64,000 nt of DNA from Cymbomonas tetramitiformis (Eukaryota; Chlorophyta; Pyramimonadophyceae; Pyramimonadales; Pyramimonadaceae): the NCBI GenBank assembly GCA_001247695.2, contig LGRX02003645.1, positions 25,744-89,743 on the forward strand, given 5' to 3'. The notes below the pieces were generated by a model. It did no database searches and was not told the origin of the DNA. It saw only the letters and a program-made list of their open reading frames with translations. Made by a program: the position numbers and the translations under genes. Positions 18,851 through 28,800 of this stretch are shown here, in pieces (the first letter of the stretch is position 1; each line of letters starts with the position of its first letter).

Positions 18851-19611
18851 TCCAATGCGGTGCGGATTTTGCAAGCGGGCGAGAACCTCTTTTTTGTGCA
18901 TCCCGGGGTCCCACTGGTTTTGCGCACCTCCACATCCAACGACAAACACTCCGCGGCGTCGACCATGGTAACGTCCGCGAATGCGCCGTTGCCGTTACAA
19001 CCGTCGTCGGTACTGTCGGTGCATCGCTCGGTCCGTTCGCGCCCGCTCCCGGTGGTGGGTGATTTGGTGGTCTTCGGTTCGAACGTGTAATCCGCGAACA
19101 GACCGGAGCTGTTCGCGGCAGCGTCGGTTTCGGCGACTACGACGGTGTTGGTGGATCGAATCACGGTGCTTGTCGCGTTGACCTCTGCAGCGGCGGCGGC
19201 TTTACCTGCGCTCGCTCGTCCGACGAACAGCACGGGGTCGCGCGTCGCGCACCCGCCTTCGACCCATTTTTGTATGGCCTCGGCCACGTCGTGCGCGGTT
19301 GCAAATCTGGCCAGAAATTCGGCCAGCTGCGGAGTGACGTACACGATTTTGGTGGTCGAGTCGATCTCGTCGCAGTGCGTCTTCCAGTCGAGCGTGAAAT
19401 TCGCGACCAAGTACGTGCACAGCTCGTTGGGTTTCGTCTTGGTGCACGCGCACCAGAGGGTGTTGTTCTTGGCGGAGCGCGGCTTGCCGCTAGCGCGTTT
19501 TAAATTGCGCAGATCGTCTATCAGGCGCGTGCCATTGATGCAAAACCTGCCATGATCTTTCGAGATGCTAGGCGTATCGCGCGTGCACAGGGTGATCGTC
19601 GCGCCCGCCAT
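18799..19611 (-). CDS. KilA-N-array protein with a shared C-terminal tail (270 aa)
   Basis: The N-terminal 120 residues (motifs GRFCINGTRLIDDLRNL, NELCTYLVANFTLDWKTHC, YVTPQLAEFLARF) do not show a clear KilA-N core, though their size and place suggest a diverged or replacement DNA-binding domain. The middle is a low-complexity Ala/Thr/Ser linker. The segment VTMVDAAECLSL matches the beginning of the 379-aa KilA-N protein, and the tail KIRTALENATERFERKR...IW matches its end. The gene therefore looks like a mosaic made by recombination inside the array. The ATG at 19611 has a reverse-strand TATAAATA box 32-39 nt upstream (19643-19650). Confidence 0.55.
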   Translation of the reverse strand: MAGATITLCTRDTPSISKDHGRFCINGTRLIDDLRNLKRASGKPRSAKNNTLWCACTKTKPNELCTYLVANFTLDWKTHCDEIDSTTKIVYVTPQLAEFLARFATAHDVAEAIQKWVEGGCATRDPVLFVGRASAGKAAAAAEVNATSTVIRSTNTVVVAETDAAANSSGLFADYTFEPKTTKSPTTGSGRERTERCTDSTDDGCNGNGAFADVTMVDAAECLSLDVEVRKTSGTPGCTKKRFSPACKIRTALENATERFERKRSERIWA

Positions 19612-19642
19612 CGTTGGTAGATGGGCACACTGCGACGGTGCC

Positions 19643-19650
19643 TATTTATA
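19643..19650 (-). promoter_or_regulatory. TATA box of the 270-aa gene
   Basis: Reverse-strand TATAAATA, 32-39 nt upstream of the ATG at 19611, in the same position as the boxes before 9535, 27589, 35817 and 62211. Confidence 0.5.
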
Positions 19651-19988
19651 CCGTTGTGTAAAATTTGTGAAAATATACAACCGCACGGCAAGTTCGCGCG
19701 CGCGCCGAAAATGTACCTGACGTACAAAGTAGATGACATCATCATTGACCGCGCGCGATGAAATTATTAGCGTTCGTTGATATCGTTGTGGAATCGTGTA
19801 CGTAAAATGGTACTGCGGCGCTCTATTCAGAAAGACGTGCAGCAACCCGTCCTTACCTGTTTATAAAGTCAGAGCGGTTTGCCTATCAAATAAGTTAAGG
19901 GTTAGAGCTTCCACCTGCACAGAAACCAAATATAAACCAGTTGGACCCGAGGCAAGTTTTAATTCCTGATAGTGATATATTGCAGGCA

Positions 19989-21476
19989 ATGCCGCGTTCT
20001 TTCGATCAGATGTTATTTGATCTTATTTTTGGGCGTTTGGCGAATTCTCTGACGCGTGAAAAACCTAACTTTGAGTTCAAAGACGAGATTGCTTGGCTGT
20101 TGGCATTAACGTGTCGTACCGCTTATGTTTCGTACAGCACAGAGTTTATTGGTATGTTGTGAGTATTTCCATAATATGTGATGAATTTGGACCTAATTTC
20201 GTGTTGTGCAATCCTGAAGTGGATTAGTAACTTCGCTCACTTTTCATACGTGGCGTCTGTATGTTTTACAGGAAAACCCAGTAACTTTCAAGCCACCTTT
20301 GAAAAAGTTATCAAATACCGCAAACGATACGAGGTTGCTGGACCGATTGAAAATCCGCTCGCGTTAGTTACCCGTGTCCCTACTGGGGTCCGTGTCCCTG
20401 AATGGTTATATAGGAGTGAACCAAAACCTGATTGCGTAGAGTACGCGAATTCTGAGCAGGAGAAATTGGTGAGAACCAATAGTGAGGTCGTTGAGCTCGT
20501 CGATGTTGCAAGCGCTGCTGAGAACTTGTTTCAGTTGCACTTCTGGGCGCACCGTATACCGGCTAGTATGTGGCCCAAGCTTACTAGAGAACAACAAACG
20601 TGGCAGACCAACGCTAAGGCGGTGTTGATTTCTTATTTTCAAGGCCTGTTGTGTTGTATCGATGAGTTGATGAACCAATTTCTCCTGCAGCAAAATGTAG
20701 CGACCAACGGTAATGTTATTCGTGTACGAGAGGTTCTTCTACCTTTCAACGAGCTTTCCGATATCGCGTTGAGAGAAGAACTTCGCTGGGTTATGGATTC
20801 GAGTCGTGTACTCTGTTGGCATGAACCTACTGACCTTGCTTTTCGCGAACGGTATTTAGACTTTAAACACGTCTACTTTTCGAGAATGTCCAGAAATTGG
20901 GCAACAGTCGGTCCGGATGCTGGTTTTCAAACATGCGACAGCCACTTTGCTATCAATGTCGTTATGTGGAGTATAACCGCCAAAGGAACTTCTTTATTGA
21001 AAACTCCGATATTTCTCAAATTGGTTACCACCGGTAAGGCATCTCTCCTTTTTATTTTTTTATTCTTTACGCTTGCCGAGCCTAACAGGTGTTGTATGTT
21101 CGCAGCTTTACTCTACAAGCAGGGGTTTTTGCACAAAACCAGATTATATTCCGAGGAAATTCTCTTTTCTTTGTTGGATATGAGCGACAAGCTATTTAAA
21201 GTGGCTTCTCCGCTATTCTGTTTCCCCACAAAGCGACTAATTTTGGCTTTTAACACTGATTTAACCTTGAACACTGCAAGCTTGAAGCGAGAAAACAAAG
21301 ACGTTGTGCAAAAGTGTCTTCAGCCTGACCGCTGGTTACACGCGCTTAATATGCCGTCCTGTAATTTGGTCGGTACAGAAGACCAGAGACCTGAAGTTAA
21401 CATATCATGGCAAGCGACTCTCACATCAGAAAGTCATAACCGCGCACAACTGGAAAAGTATATGAAACACCACTAG
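19989..21476 (+). CDS. Intron-containing hypothetical protein (exons 19989-20151 and 20272-21476; 455 aa)
   Basis: The first ATG is at 19989; an upstream TTG at 19941 is in frame but less likely. The reading frame runs to 20151, where a GTATGT donor begins. It resumes after a pyrimidine-rich TTTTACAG acceptor at 20271, giving a join through a glycine codon (EFI-G-KPSNF). The 120-nt intron contains stop codons. Exon 2 then runs to TAG at 21474-21476. The product is soluble, rich in Leu, Phe and Cys, with one strongly hydrophobic stretch (LLFIFLFFTLAEP) that could be a membrane helix. I do not recognise the family. The A+T-rich codon use matches the genes at 343, 9725, 26564 and 60276. Without splicing, the second ORF would start at the ATG at 20178. 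Confidence 0.55.
20152..20271 (+). other. Putative spliceosomal intron (120 nt, GT-AG)
   Basis: Donor G|GTATGT at 20152 and acceptor TTTTACAG|GA at 20271, with a TTTT tract before the acceptor. Removal joins two frames of matching composition and keeps the phase. The intron reads TGA soon after the donor, so the upstream ORF would end as a 57-codon peptide without splicing. Confidence 0.6.
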
Positions 21477-22693
21477 CAGGTTTTGACTACGGTGAACATC
21501 AGATAGTGATCTGAGCTCTGGCATACCCCGACACACCTTTTGTTGGTGTTCCAGAGCGGTAATGGGAAGCCACCGCCGTGGCAATAACAAACTGTTTAGT
21601 TTTTTTCTGGACTTGTTTATGGCCTCTGGTTCTGGACTTTGACCTCTACCACAACAACAAACTTCTGACAGTGAATCTCATAGCAAGCACCACTCTGCAA
21701 GTGGCTAGAGTTCACACAAGCAACCGCAGTAGTTGTAGATGGTATTTGCAGAACGGCAACACCCATCCTAGCAACATATCTATATATATATATATATTGA
21801 AGGGGCGATCCCGGCCAGAAGTAGACAGGTCCCCGCCTAGTAAACTTTCAATCTTGAGCTGATTATTACTTATTACTGTTTTGAGATTTTGTATGAACTT
21901 ACATAATGGGACCGCCCTGCCAGTATCGGACAGGCCTCCCTATCTGTACCCTAGTACCTTTGGACTGTGCCACCCCAGCTGCGGTGTATATGTGCTCAGC
22001 CAGGTTCCGCTAAGACTCAACCCCCTTGTGTGGTGGCCATATGGGTTCAAGCTCAGTGGGTGCTACTACAACCGCCAAGCAAGTGGACTGTCGCTTATTC
22101 TGGAGGCATGGTGCCTAGCATACAACTGTTTCCGGTTGTCGGTTACTAGGTGCTTGGGTAGCTAGCCAACAGCTTGCGCTTGCAACCCCGAAAGGGCAGG
22201 TCACAAACATGAGTCTGCGACTCCTGTTATTTATCAACAGTAATATTATAATCATACAGGATCTTATCCTGCTCCAGGCTAGTGGACTGCCTACCTTGTC
22301 ACTTGTGAGTGTGGACTTAAGTTCAGGTTCAGTTGTCTTCAGACCCGAGGCGTGTGTTCATAGAGGCAAAACAGCCATGACTGTGACGGACACAGGCCAA
22401 CTCCAATGCGTGCATACCACCTATTGTGTGAAGCCCGGTAGGAGTCATGAAGGTTCAAGCTTCAAGCTTCTTGAAGGCGACGATAGATTTCGGGAGCACC
22501 ATTTTGCAGTACGAGAAATTTGACCTGGGCGCCAAACTGCAAAGTCTGCGTGAAGCGTGCTGGATCGATTAATAGCTACAAATAATTTGGATTTTAAGCT
22601 CGTCACCGATGAAAAAATATAATAAACGGTAACTTGTCCTTGATTGTTTTCAAATTTGAATTGTGATCTGCTTTAAGGGTTTATCTTCACATT
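21477..22693. other. 1.2-kb region without a gene; foreign-looking composition
   Basis: No frame has convincing coding sense; the ORFs here are short and rich in Cys, Leu and Ser from chance reading. The region holds a 41-nt imperfect hairpin at 21516-21556 (ctctgg...ccagag with inner cacacc/ggtgtt pairing), an (AT) run at 21779-21796, and a palindromic cluster near 22455 (caagcttcaagcttcttgaa). Its word use differs from both the G+C-rich and A+T-rich genes. It may be a transposon remnant or a non-coding transcript; I cannot name it. Confidence 0.3.
21516..21556. other. Imperfect hairpin shortly after the gene end at 21476
   Basis: The outer stem CTCTGG/CCAGAG and inner CACACC/GGTGTT pairing enclose a T-rich loop. 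It lies 39 nt after the TAG and may help transcript ending or RNA stability. Confidence 0.3.
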
Positions 22694-22863
22694 TCAGTCC
22701 ATAACCTCACAATCTTGGTTTTCGTAATACTCCTTGATTTTTTCTTTTAGAGACCGCTTGCAAAAAAATATAAAATCTAAAACATTAATTTTACATTCTG
22801 TTTGCACTTCAAGAATGTTATTTGCCTCCAGAAAGTCCTTTTCGATCTGTTCGGTATTATCCG
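22694..22863 (-). pseudogene. 3' end of a gene split by the foldback element
   Basis: On the reverse strand this piece reads on from the 5' part at 26564-27589. The codons S-D-N-T lie in the duplicated target site, followed by EQIEKDFLEANNILEV, a stretch with VLDFIFFCKRSLKEK, and TGA at 22694-22696. The piece is too short and lacks a start, so it is easily missed. Together with the 5' piece it shows that the 3.7-kb element landed near the C-terminus of one gene and displaced its last 50-odd codons. Confidence 0.75.
22853..22863. repeat. Left target-site duplication of the foldback element
   Basis: The 11-bp sequence ggtattatccg is repeated exactly at 26564-26574. Confidence 0.75.
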
Positions 22864-22934
22864 TCGCGCAAAAAAAGGATAAATGGATAAATGGATAAAT
22901 GGTGAAATGGGTAATTCACCAAGTGAAAATACAA

Positions 22935-23650
22935 AACGGTCCTCAAATTATTTTCACGTGAAAATACAACGACGCGTCCCTCTTCCGGAATATCCCCGCA
23001 CCCCCCCTCCCCGACAAGTGAAATTACACAACGGGCCCCGGAAATACTGAAAATACACTTTGGTCTCCTTTTGGTAAAAAATGCAACGTCACCTCCCCGA
23101 TAAAGTGAAAATGCAAATCAGGTGAAAAACAACAAGTGAAAATACAATGACGCGTCCTTCTTCCGGAATATCACCGCACCCCCCGCCCCGACAAGTGGAA
23201 TTACACAACGGGCCCCGGAAATACTGAGAATATACTTTGGTCTCCTTTTGTGAAAAAATGCACCGACACCTCCCCGAAAAACTCAAAATGCTATTCTGGT
23301 GAAAAACAACAAGTGAAAATACAAGGACGTGCCCTTCCTCCGGAATATCACCGCACCCCCCGCCCCAACAACTGAAATCACACAACGGGCCCCGGAAATA
23401 CTGAAAATACACTTTGGTCTCCTTTTCTTTAAAAATGCACCGTCACCTCCCCGAAAAAGTCAAAATGCAATTCAGGTGAAAACAACAAGTGAAAAAAAGA
23501 AGGACATGTTCTTCTTTCGGAATATCACCGCACCCCCCTCCCCGACAAGTGAAATTCCACAACGGGCCCCGGAAATCCTGAAAAAACACTTTAGTCCCCT
23601 TTTGTGAAAAAATGCACCGACACCTCCCCGATAAAGTCAAAATACAAATC
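22935..23650. repeat. Left subterminal tandem repeat, four units of about 177 bp
   Basis: The word cggaatatc recurs near 22984, 23163, 23340 and 23518, with the same flanking words each time. The array is the inverted counterpart of 25790-26470. Confidence 0.75.
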
Positions 23651-23819
23651 AGGTGAAAAATACCAAGTGAAAATAACGGGAAGTTTCCTTTTTTCAGAAT
23701 AACTATGACTCACAGAAAATATCACAATGACAACCCTTGTCACCATTGACAGGTAATAAAAAACTGATATTCAGATAATAAGAAGTCCGTGTTAATTATC
23801 TTTGAAACATATAATTATT

Positions 23820-25602
23820 GTCATCGATGACGATATTTCCAGGTGCTGAAAAAAAAATTGTTTTATACTTTATTTATAAAGTAGGAAAATTTGTCATCGA
23901 TGACGATATTTTTCGGTTGCATGAAAACATCAAGTTACAACAACAAGCTTGTCATCGGTGACGTTTTTCTCACTATTTGTAAAATAGGTCTGCGAACAAA
24001 TAAATTATAGAATAACGCGAATAACGCGTGCTTCACGCTTATACTAAGAAATTATAGGAATAATTATAGAAAATAGAAGCCGCTAGGCAGGAAGGTGGCA
24101 ACGTTGCAACGTCTGCGAGCGGAAAGCTACTACTAAGAAAAGAAGGGAAGCCAAACGCTTCAAGAGTGAAAGTTAAAAAAGAACAATTTCGAGTCTGCTG
24201 TCGCGGAGTTTGTAAATATAAAGAAAGCGAAATATTGTTAAGTCTTTTAAAGTCTTCAACGCAACGCTAATAAGGACCAATCCAGTTCCACATTAGAAAG
24301 TCACCTTTAAACCCCAATCAGATCTAATCTTGCAAGACTCCGTTAAGAAGCGCTATTTTACCTATTGTTGCTTGTGCTGCAAGCAGTGAAACATCTAAGC
24401 AAATAGCTGATATTAATGAGCTAGCGAATTAGTATCCGATTGCGCCGAGGTTTGTTCCTCGGGAGCTCAAGGTGAAAGTGCAGGTATGCTTTTATTTTTT
24501 CAGACTTTTTATTGATAACATCTTGCGGTGAAAAAGTTTACATTGGTGTCGCTGTTTTTAGTTTTCTCTTTTTTGTCATCGATGACGACTCCACCTAATT
24601 TGTCAACGAGTTCGCTTTTGGCACAAGTTTTATTTCTTTCTGAAACGTCATCGATGACAACTTACCTCTCTTGCCGTTGATTTAGTCGTTATTTTTCTAC
24701 GAACATGGTATTCCTTGTCATCGATGACAATATTTTTGTCATCGATGACGCTTTGGGTACTTGTTCTGTTTATTCACTGGACGTATCTACGTTTAGAACT
24801 ATTTTTGTCATCGATGTCAATATTTTGTCATCGATGACAATATTTTTCTGAGACCGAATGCTTGTGACAAGTTTTTCCTGAGGATATTACCCCCATGGAG
24901 ATCAATTTTCTTGCGGGCTCTCACAGTTTTGTTTCGAACGAGAAAGGAGTCAAAGCCTATACTTTTTTTTCGTTCGTCGATGACGGATGTTTCCGTCATT
25001 GGTGACGGACGTTCCGCAGTTATTTCAAAAAGTATGGAACTGTCCGTCACCAATCACGGACGTTTTTTTTCTCTTGATGAGTTACTACCTTCAACGTCAA
25101 AGATAGCGGCAGTTTTAAAAGTCTCTAATTACGCAGCGTCTAAGTTATTTAACCGTCGATGTCTTTACGATGAACTCGCAACAAACCGCGGCGCAATCGT
25201 ATACTGATTCCCTAGTAGCTCATTGGTATCAGCTAGTTGCGCAGACTTGTTATTGCGTGCGGCACATTCTAAGACAGCGCTTCTTTAAGAAGTCTTACAA
25301 GATTGGATCCGAAAGAATCTTAATGACTTTTGAAACTGCAAAGATTCTGGACCGGTCATAATATTCAGCTTTGCGTTAAAGACTTTAGAACAAGTCTCTA
25401 ATTACGCAGCGTGTAAGTTATCAACCCGTGTAGACCTATTTTACAAATAGTGAGAAAAACGTCACCGATGACAAGCTTGTTGTTGTAACTTGATGTTTTC
25501 ATGCAACCTAAAAATATCGTCATCGATGACAAATTTTTCTACTTAATAAATAAAGTATGAAATAATTTTTTTTCAGCACCTAGAAATATCGTCATCGATG
25601 AC
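23820..25602. repeat. Cluster of GTCATCGATGAC palindromes
   Basis: The 12-bp perfect palindrome occurs at 23820, 23893, 24575, 24647, 24717, 24738, 24827, 25519 and 25591. Near copies lie at 23951, 24807, 24975 and 25461. Most are followed or preceded by AATATTTTT. This density cannot be chance. Binding sites for a dimeric transposase or regulator are the simplest reading. Confidence 0.75.
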
Positions 25603-25789
25603 AATAATTTTAGGTTTCAAAAATATTCAGCACGGACTTCTTATTATCAGTTCAATATCACTTTCTTATTAGCTGTCAATGGTGACAAGGGTTGTCATTG
25701 TTATATTTTCTGTGAGACATAATTATTCTGGAAAAAGGAAACTTGCTTTTTATTTTCACTTGGTATTTTTCACCTGATTTGCATTTTGA

Positions 25790-26470
25790 CTTTTTCGGGG
25801 AGGTGTCGGTGCATGTTTTCACAAAAGGAGACCAAAGTGTATTTTCAGTATTTCCGGGGCCCGTTGTGTAATTTCACTTGGCGGGGAGGGGGGTGCGGTG
25901 ATATTCCGGACGAAGGACGCGTCCTTGTATTTTCACTTGTTGTTTTTCACCTGATTTGCATTTTGACTTTATCGGGGAGGTGTCGGTGCATGTTTTCACA
26001 AAAGGAGACCAAAGTGTATTTTCAGTATTTCCGGGGCCCGTTGTGTAATTTCACTTGGCGGGGAGGGGGGGGCGGTGATATTCCGGACGAAGGACGCGTC
26101 ATTGTATTTTCACTTGTTGTTTTTCACCTGATTTGCATTTTGACTTTATCGGGGAGGTGTCGGTGCATGTTTCCACAAAAGGAGACCAAAGTGTATTTTC
26201 AGTATTTCCGGGGCCCGTTGTGTAATTTCACTTGTCGGGGAGGGGGGTGCGGTGATATTCCGGACGAAGGACGCGACCTTGTATTTTCACTTGTTGTTTT
26301 TCACCTGATTTGCATTTTGACTTTTTCGGGGAGGTGTCGGTGCATTTTTTCACAAAAGGAGACCAAAGTGTATTTTCAGTATTTCCGGGGCCCGTTGTGT
26401 AATTTCACTTGTCGGGGAGGGGGGTGCGGTGATATTCCGGAAGAGGGACGCGTCCTTGTATTTTCACTTG
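25790..26470. repeat. Right subterminal tandem repeat, four units of about 177 bp
   Basis: This is the inverted copy of the left array, with ggtgatattccgg recurring near 25898, 26077, 26254 and 26430. The units are nearly identical, more so than the left copies, suggesting recent homogenisation. Confidence 0.75.
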
Positions 26471-26563
26471 AAAATTCTTTGAGGACCGTTTTGTATTTTC
26501 ACTTGGTGAATTATCCATTTCTCCATTTATCCATTTATCCATTTATCCTTTATTTGCGCAATG

Positions 26564-26574
26564 GGTATTATCCG
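26564..26574. repeat. Right target-site duplication of the foldback element
   Basis: Exact copy of ggtattatccg at 22853-22863. It encodes the S-D-N-T codons on the reverse strand that are shared by both halves of the split gene. Confidence 0.75.
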
Positions 26575-27589
26575 ATGCCCACGCGTACGTCGTACAAAAG
26601 TCGCAATACATTTTTTCAAAAACAAGAACTTGCACACGCGTAATAAAATGCAAATACAGGCTAGGATAAGTTTTGACGTACAGTTTCAGATAATCCCCAA
26701 GAGTTGGATCACTCGCGTATTCTTTATCGATGAATGGTGCCACAATTTCGTAAAAAACTGTCGTGTATAGTTTGTGCAAACCTACGGGATATGTTGAGTA
26801 TGTATGTACAAGCTCGCATCTCTCTATCAGCTCATTAACGACGTGGTATTCGTAGTAAGATAAGTTTAGTAATTCTACACCTCGCTTTGCGTGAATAAAT
26901 TTCAAATTATTCAGACAGTAGAATTGGACTTTTCTCTGAAAAAAAACATGGTAAGAATCGAAATACTGCTTAATTCTTTCGTCTACGATGTCATTAATTT
27001 TCACATGAATGTCTTTGACTACTTTATCCCGTTGCGCTGGCAAACATAAGTCGGGATATAATTCGTTCGCTTCTTTTTTTGCAACGTAGCCTTCAAGCAT
27101 CGTGGCTACCTTTTTCCGTACTTCAGCGATTATATCATATTCAATACTTTGGGCCTTTTCAAGTTCCGTACGTCCGGGTTTTGTGGATTCTTCTCCGTAC
27201 AAGGGAAGGCAACACCTAATAAGGTTCCTCAAACATTCTGCATGTCCTTCGTCGCAGTGCACGTCTATAAAGGCGTAATACAGATTTTTATCGTAGCACA
27301 GTTCAGAAATAAATTGATACTTTCGCATATGCCGCAATCTCGCCGACGCTGCAGTGCATTCCGTTGCAGGAATTTGGTCGTATTTGTGATACTCGGCATG
27401 GCTCGCACGGTAAGCCAGCATACAATCGGCACAAATGTGTAGAGAGCGCAGAGTCCATAGCTGCATTTCGGTTACCACTTCTTTGTTTTGATATAATGAT
27501 GGTTCGCGCGTCACATTTGTGCATTCTATATTCCGACACGGCGGGCAAGTATCCGGCATAAAAAGGGGAAAGGTCGCATCGACCGACAT
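26564..27589 (-). pseudogene. 5' part of a split gene: Cys-containing hypothetical protein (about 342 codons before the insertion)
   Basis: The ATG at 27589 (MSVDATF) is preferred to the GTG at 27598 and has a reverse-strand CTATAAAT box at 27622-27629. The N-terminal 70 residues hold two Cys-x2-Cys pairs (CPPCRNIEC and CADC) that could bind zinc. The rest is helical and rich in Tyr and Leu, with no membrane segment and no motif I recognise. The frame now runs a few codons into the element and stops at 26543 (HCANKG). The true C-terminus lies at 22694-22863. A general likeness in size and Cys/Tyr content to the 341-aa protein at 34328-35353 is possible but unproven. Confidence 0.7.
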
Positions 27590-27621
27590 CGCTACCACCG
27601 GCGTATACGTCAGAGCTTTAA

Positions 27622-27629
27622 TTTATAGC
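27622..27629 (-). promoter_or_regulatory. TATA-type box of the split gene
   Basis: Reverse-strand CTATAAAT, 33-40 nt upstream of the ATG at 27589. Its position supports that start over the GTG at 27598. Confidence 0.4.
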
Positions 27630-27911
27630 CCATGCGTCATCACCAATCGATAACGTCTCCCAAATTACCCCAAAAGGAATTTGGGGCGATACGGCACACG
27701 GAATTCGCGACTTGTTATTTGCATTTATATATATTTATACTCCGACAACTGCGCGGGGCGCATACAGATACATGTCATTCTTATTCAGAGAAGGTCCATT
27801 TTGTCTCCGCGCTTTTTGGACGCCCGCGACAGGGCATCGGTCGCGCGGCGGCTGTGCGAACGCGCGTCCATGCAAGAAACTGACGCGTTTCGTGTTATGA
27901 AAAAAATATAC
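27630..27911. other. Short intergenic region with a possible small ORF
   Basis: A TATA-like run (tttatatatatttata, 27724-27740) is followed by an ATG at 27774 opening about 42 codons (MSFLFREGPFCLRAFW). The peptide has no recognisable feature and may be the head of a lost gene. Nothing else is seen. Confidence 0.25.
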
Positions 27912-28436
27912 TCAGCTCAAAATACGATGCATGACAAGATTGGCATTGCTCAGGGCCATTAAGGTGAGGTGCAGTTCGACGTGCATATCGTCGTCCGACG
28001 CGTCCGCGTTCACCACGGAAAACGCATCGCCCTCCGCGACGATGTCAAATCGATCTTGCAGCGATTTGAGCGCGGTCGCGAAGGCCATCCTGTCCTCGGG
28101 CCACAATCGACGACCACGCAGATCTGCGCACAGCTTGCGCACGATCTTGCGCATCACGCGAGCGTGCTGCAGCAGATCCACTTTTCGGACGGCTCCGTTG
28201 AAATGCTGTTCGTACGAACGTCGCAACGCGAAGTTTCTGAAGGTCGCCGGCAACTGCGCGCCAGTTTGCGCAAGCAACGTAATCAGATCGTCCGGAAATT
28301 TTGTTTGTTTTTGTAGCGCGCGGTCGAAGGTTGCTGCCCACGCTTGACGACGAAGCTCACGGATCTTGTGCGTCGACATCGCTTTTACGTGCGAATGGAG
28401 ATGAAGCACGATCTCGCACGCGCATCGGCGAGGCAT
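27912..28436 (-). CDS. Hypothetical protein, 174 aa
   Basis: Unrecognised G+C-rich gene ending in TGA. The ATG at 28436 gives a product that is mainly helical and basic in its first 110 residues (many Arg, e.g. MRKIVRKLCADLRGRRLW) and acidic near residues 145-155 (NADASDDDMH). A second ATG at 28380 (MSTHKIRELRRQAW) would also fit. There is no signal peptide or membrane helix. Its neighbours do not suggest a pathway. Confidence 0.5.
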   Translation of the reverse strand: MPRRCACEIVLHLHSHVKAMSTHKIRELRRQAWAATFDRALQKQTKFPDDLITLLAQTGAQLPATFRNFALRRSYEQHFNGAVRKVDLLQHARVMRKIVRKLCADLRGRRLWPEDRMAFATALKSLQDRFDIVAEGDAFSVVNADASDDDMHVELHLTLMALSNANLVMHRILS

Positions 28437-28755
28437 TCTCGACCTACTCTGCCCTTGACAGACAGAGCTTGTAGATTACGTGCATAAATGTGAAGGGCTC
28501 GGTGTGGAACCTTATGCGACATTGCTCGCGGGTGAACATGACACGACGTGAGCTTGCGCTACGTTTGGGGCGCGCTATAATATTTAATGTTTAGGGTGGG
28601 CTCAACTCGGACCTGTCGTTAGCACGTACGGAATAAAGTTACGTTACCCGTAAAAACGAAGCCACAGTTCTAAGCGTTGGAGTGTGTCACATATCAGGCC
28701 TACACTTTACGTGCGTAGGAAACAGAATTAGGATTTTGCTCGTTTCTTTCGGTCG
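28437..28755. other. Intergenic region, no gene seen
   Basis: Divergent promoter space between the 174-aa gene and the pherophorin-like gene. Only short frames occur. An A/T run (ctataatatttaat, about 28577) could be a reverse-strand TATA region. Confidence 0.3.
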
Positions 28756-28771
28756 ATATATATATATATAC
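28756..28771 (+). promoter_or_regulatory. (TA)n TATA region of the pherophorin-like gene
   Basis: An uninterrupted alternating AT run ends 30 nt before the ATG at 28801. Similar runs precede 55994 and 58654. Confidence 0.45.
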
Positions 28772-28800
28772 ACGCCGTCGCGTGCGCCAACATCGTTGGT

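Larger units (their letters stand above)
22864..26563. mobile_element. Foldback-type non-autonomous DNA transposon, 3.7 kb
   Basis: The element is flanked by an 11-bp target duplication and has inverted termini of about 1.1 kb (22866-23990 against 25431-26559). The ends start gcgcaaa(a/t)aaaggataaatgg. Each terminus is built from four or more tandem units of about 177 bp (key words cttccggaatatc, cgggccccggaaa, ctttggtctcctttt), then a single-copy arm with GTCATCGATGAC palindromes. The centre (23990-25430) holds more palindromes and no transposase-like frame. Long inverted repeats made of tandem units plus a 9-11 bp duplication are the hallmarks of foldback elements and of some Mutator-like elements. 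The superfamily is inferred from structure only. A frame of 285 codons at 25786-26643 merely reads through the repeats. The insertion broke the reverse-strand gene at 22694-27589. Confidence 0.75.

Noticed and set aside
21034..21088. A 55-nt GTAAGG...CTAACAG intron inside exon 2 of the 19989 gene
   Set aside because: Removal changes the frame and leads to an early stop, while the unspliced frame continues for over 120 coding codons.
22455..22475. A possible tRNA or structured RNA at the caagcttcaagcttcttgaa palindrome
   Set aside because: No cloverleaf, T-loop word or anticodon arm could be placed around it.
25786..26643. A 285-codon forward frame with repeated blocks, looking like a repeat protein
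   Set aside because: It reads straight through the right-arm tandem DNA repeats of the foldback element. The inverted left arm gives a comparable frame on the other strand (23089-23412), and the non-repeat end has no coding character.
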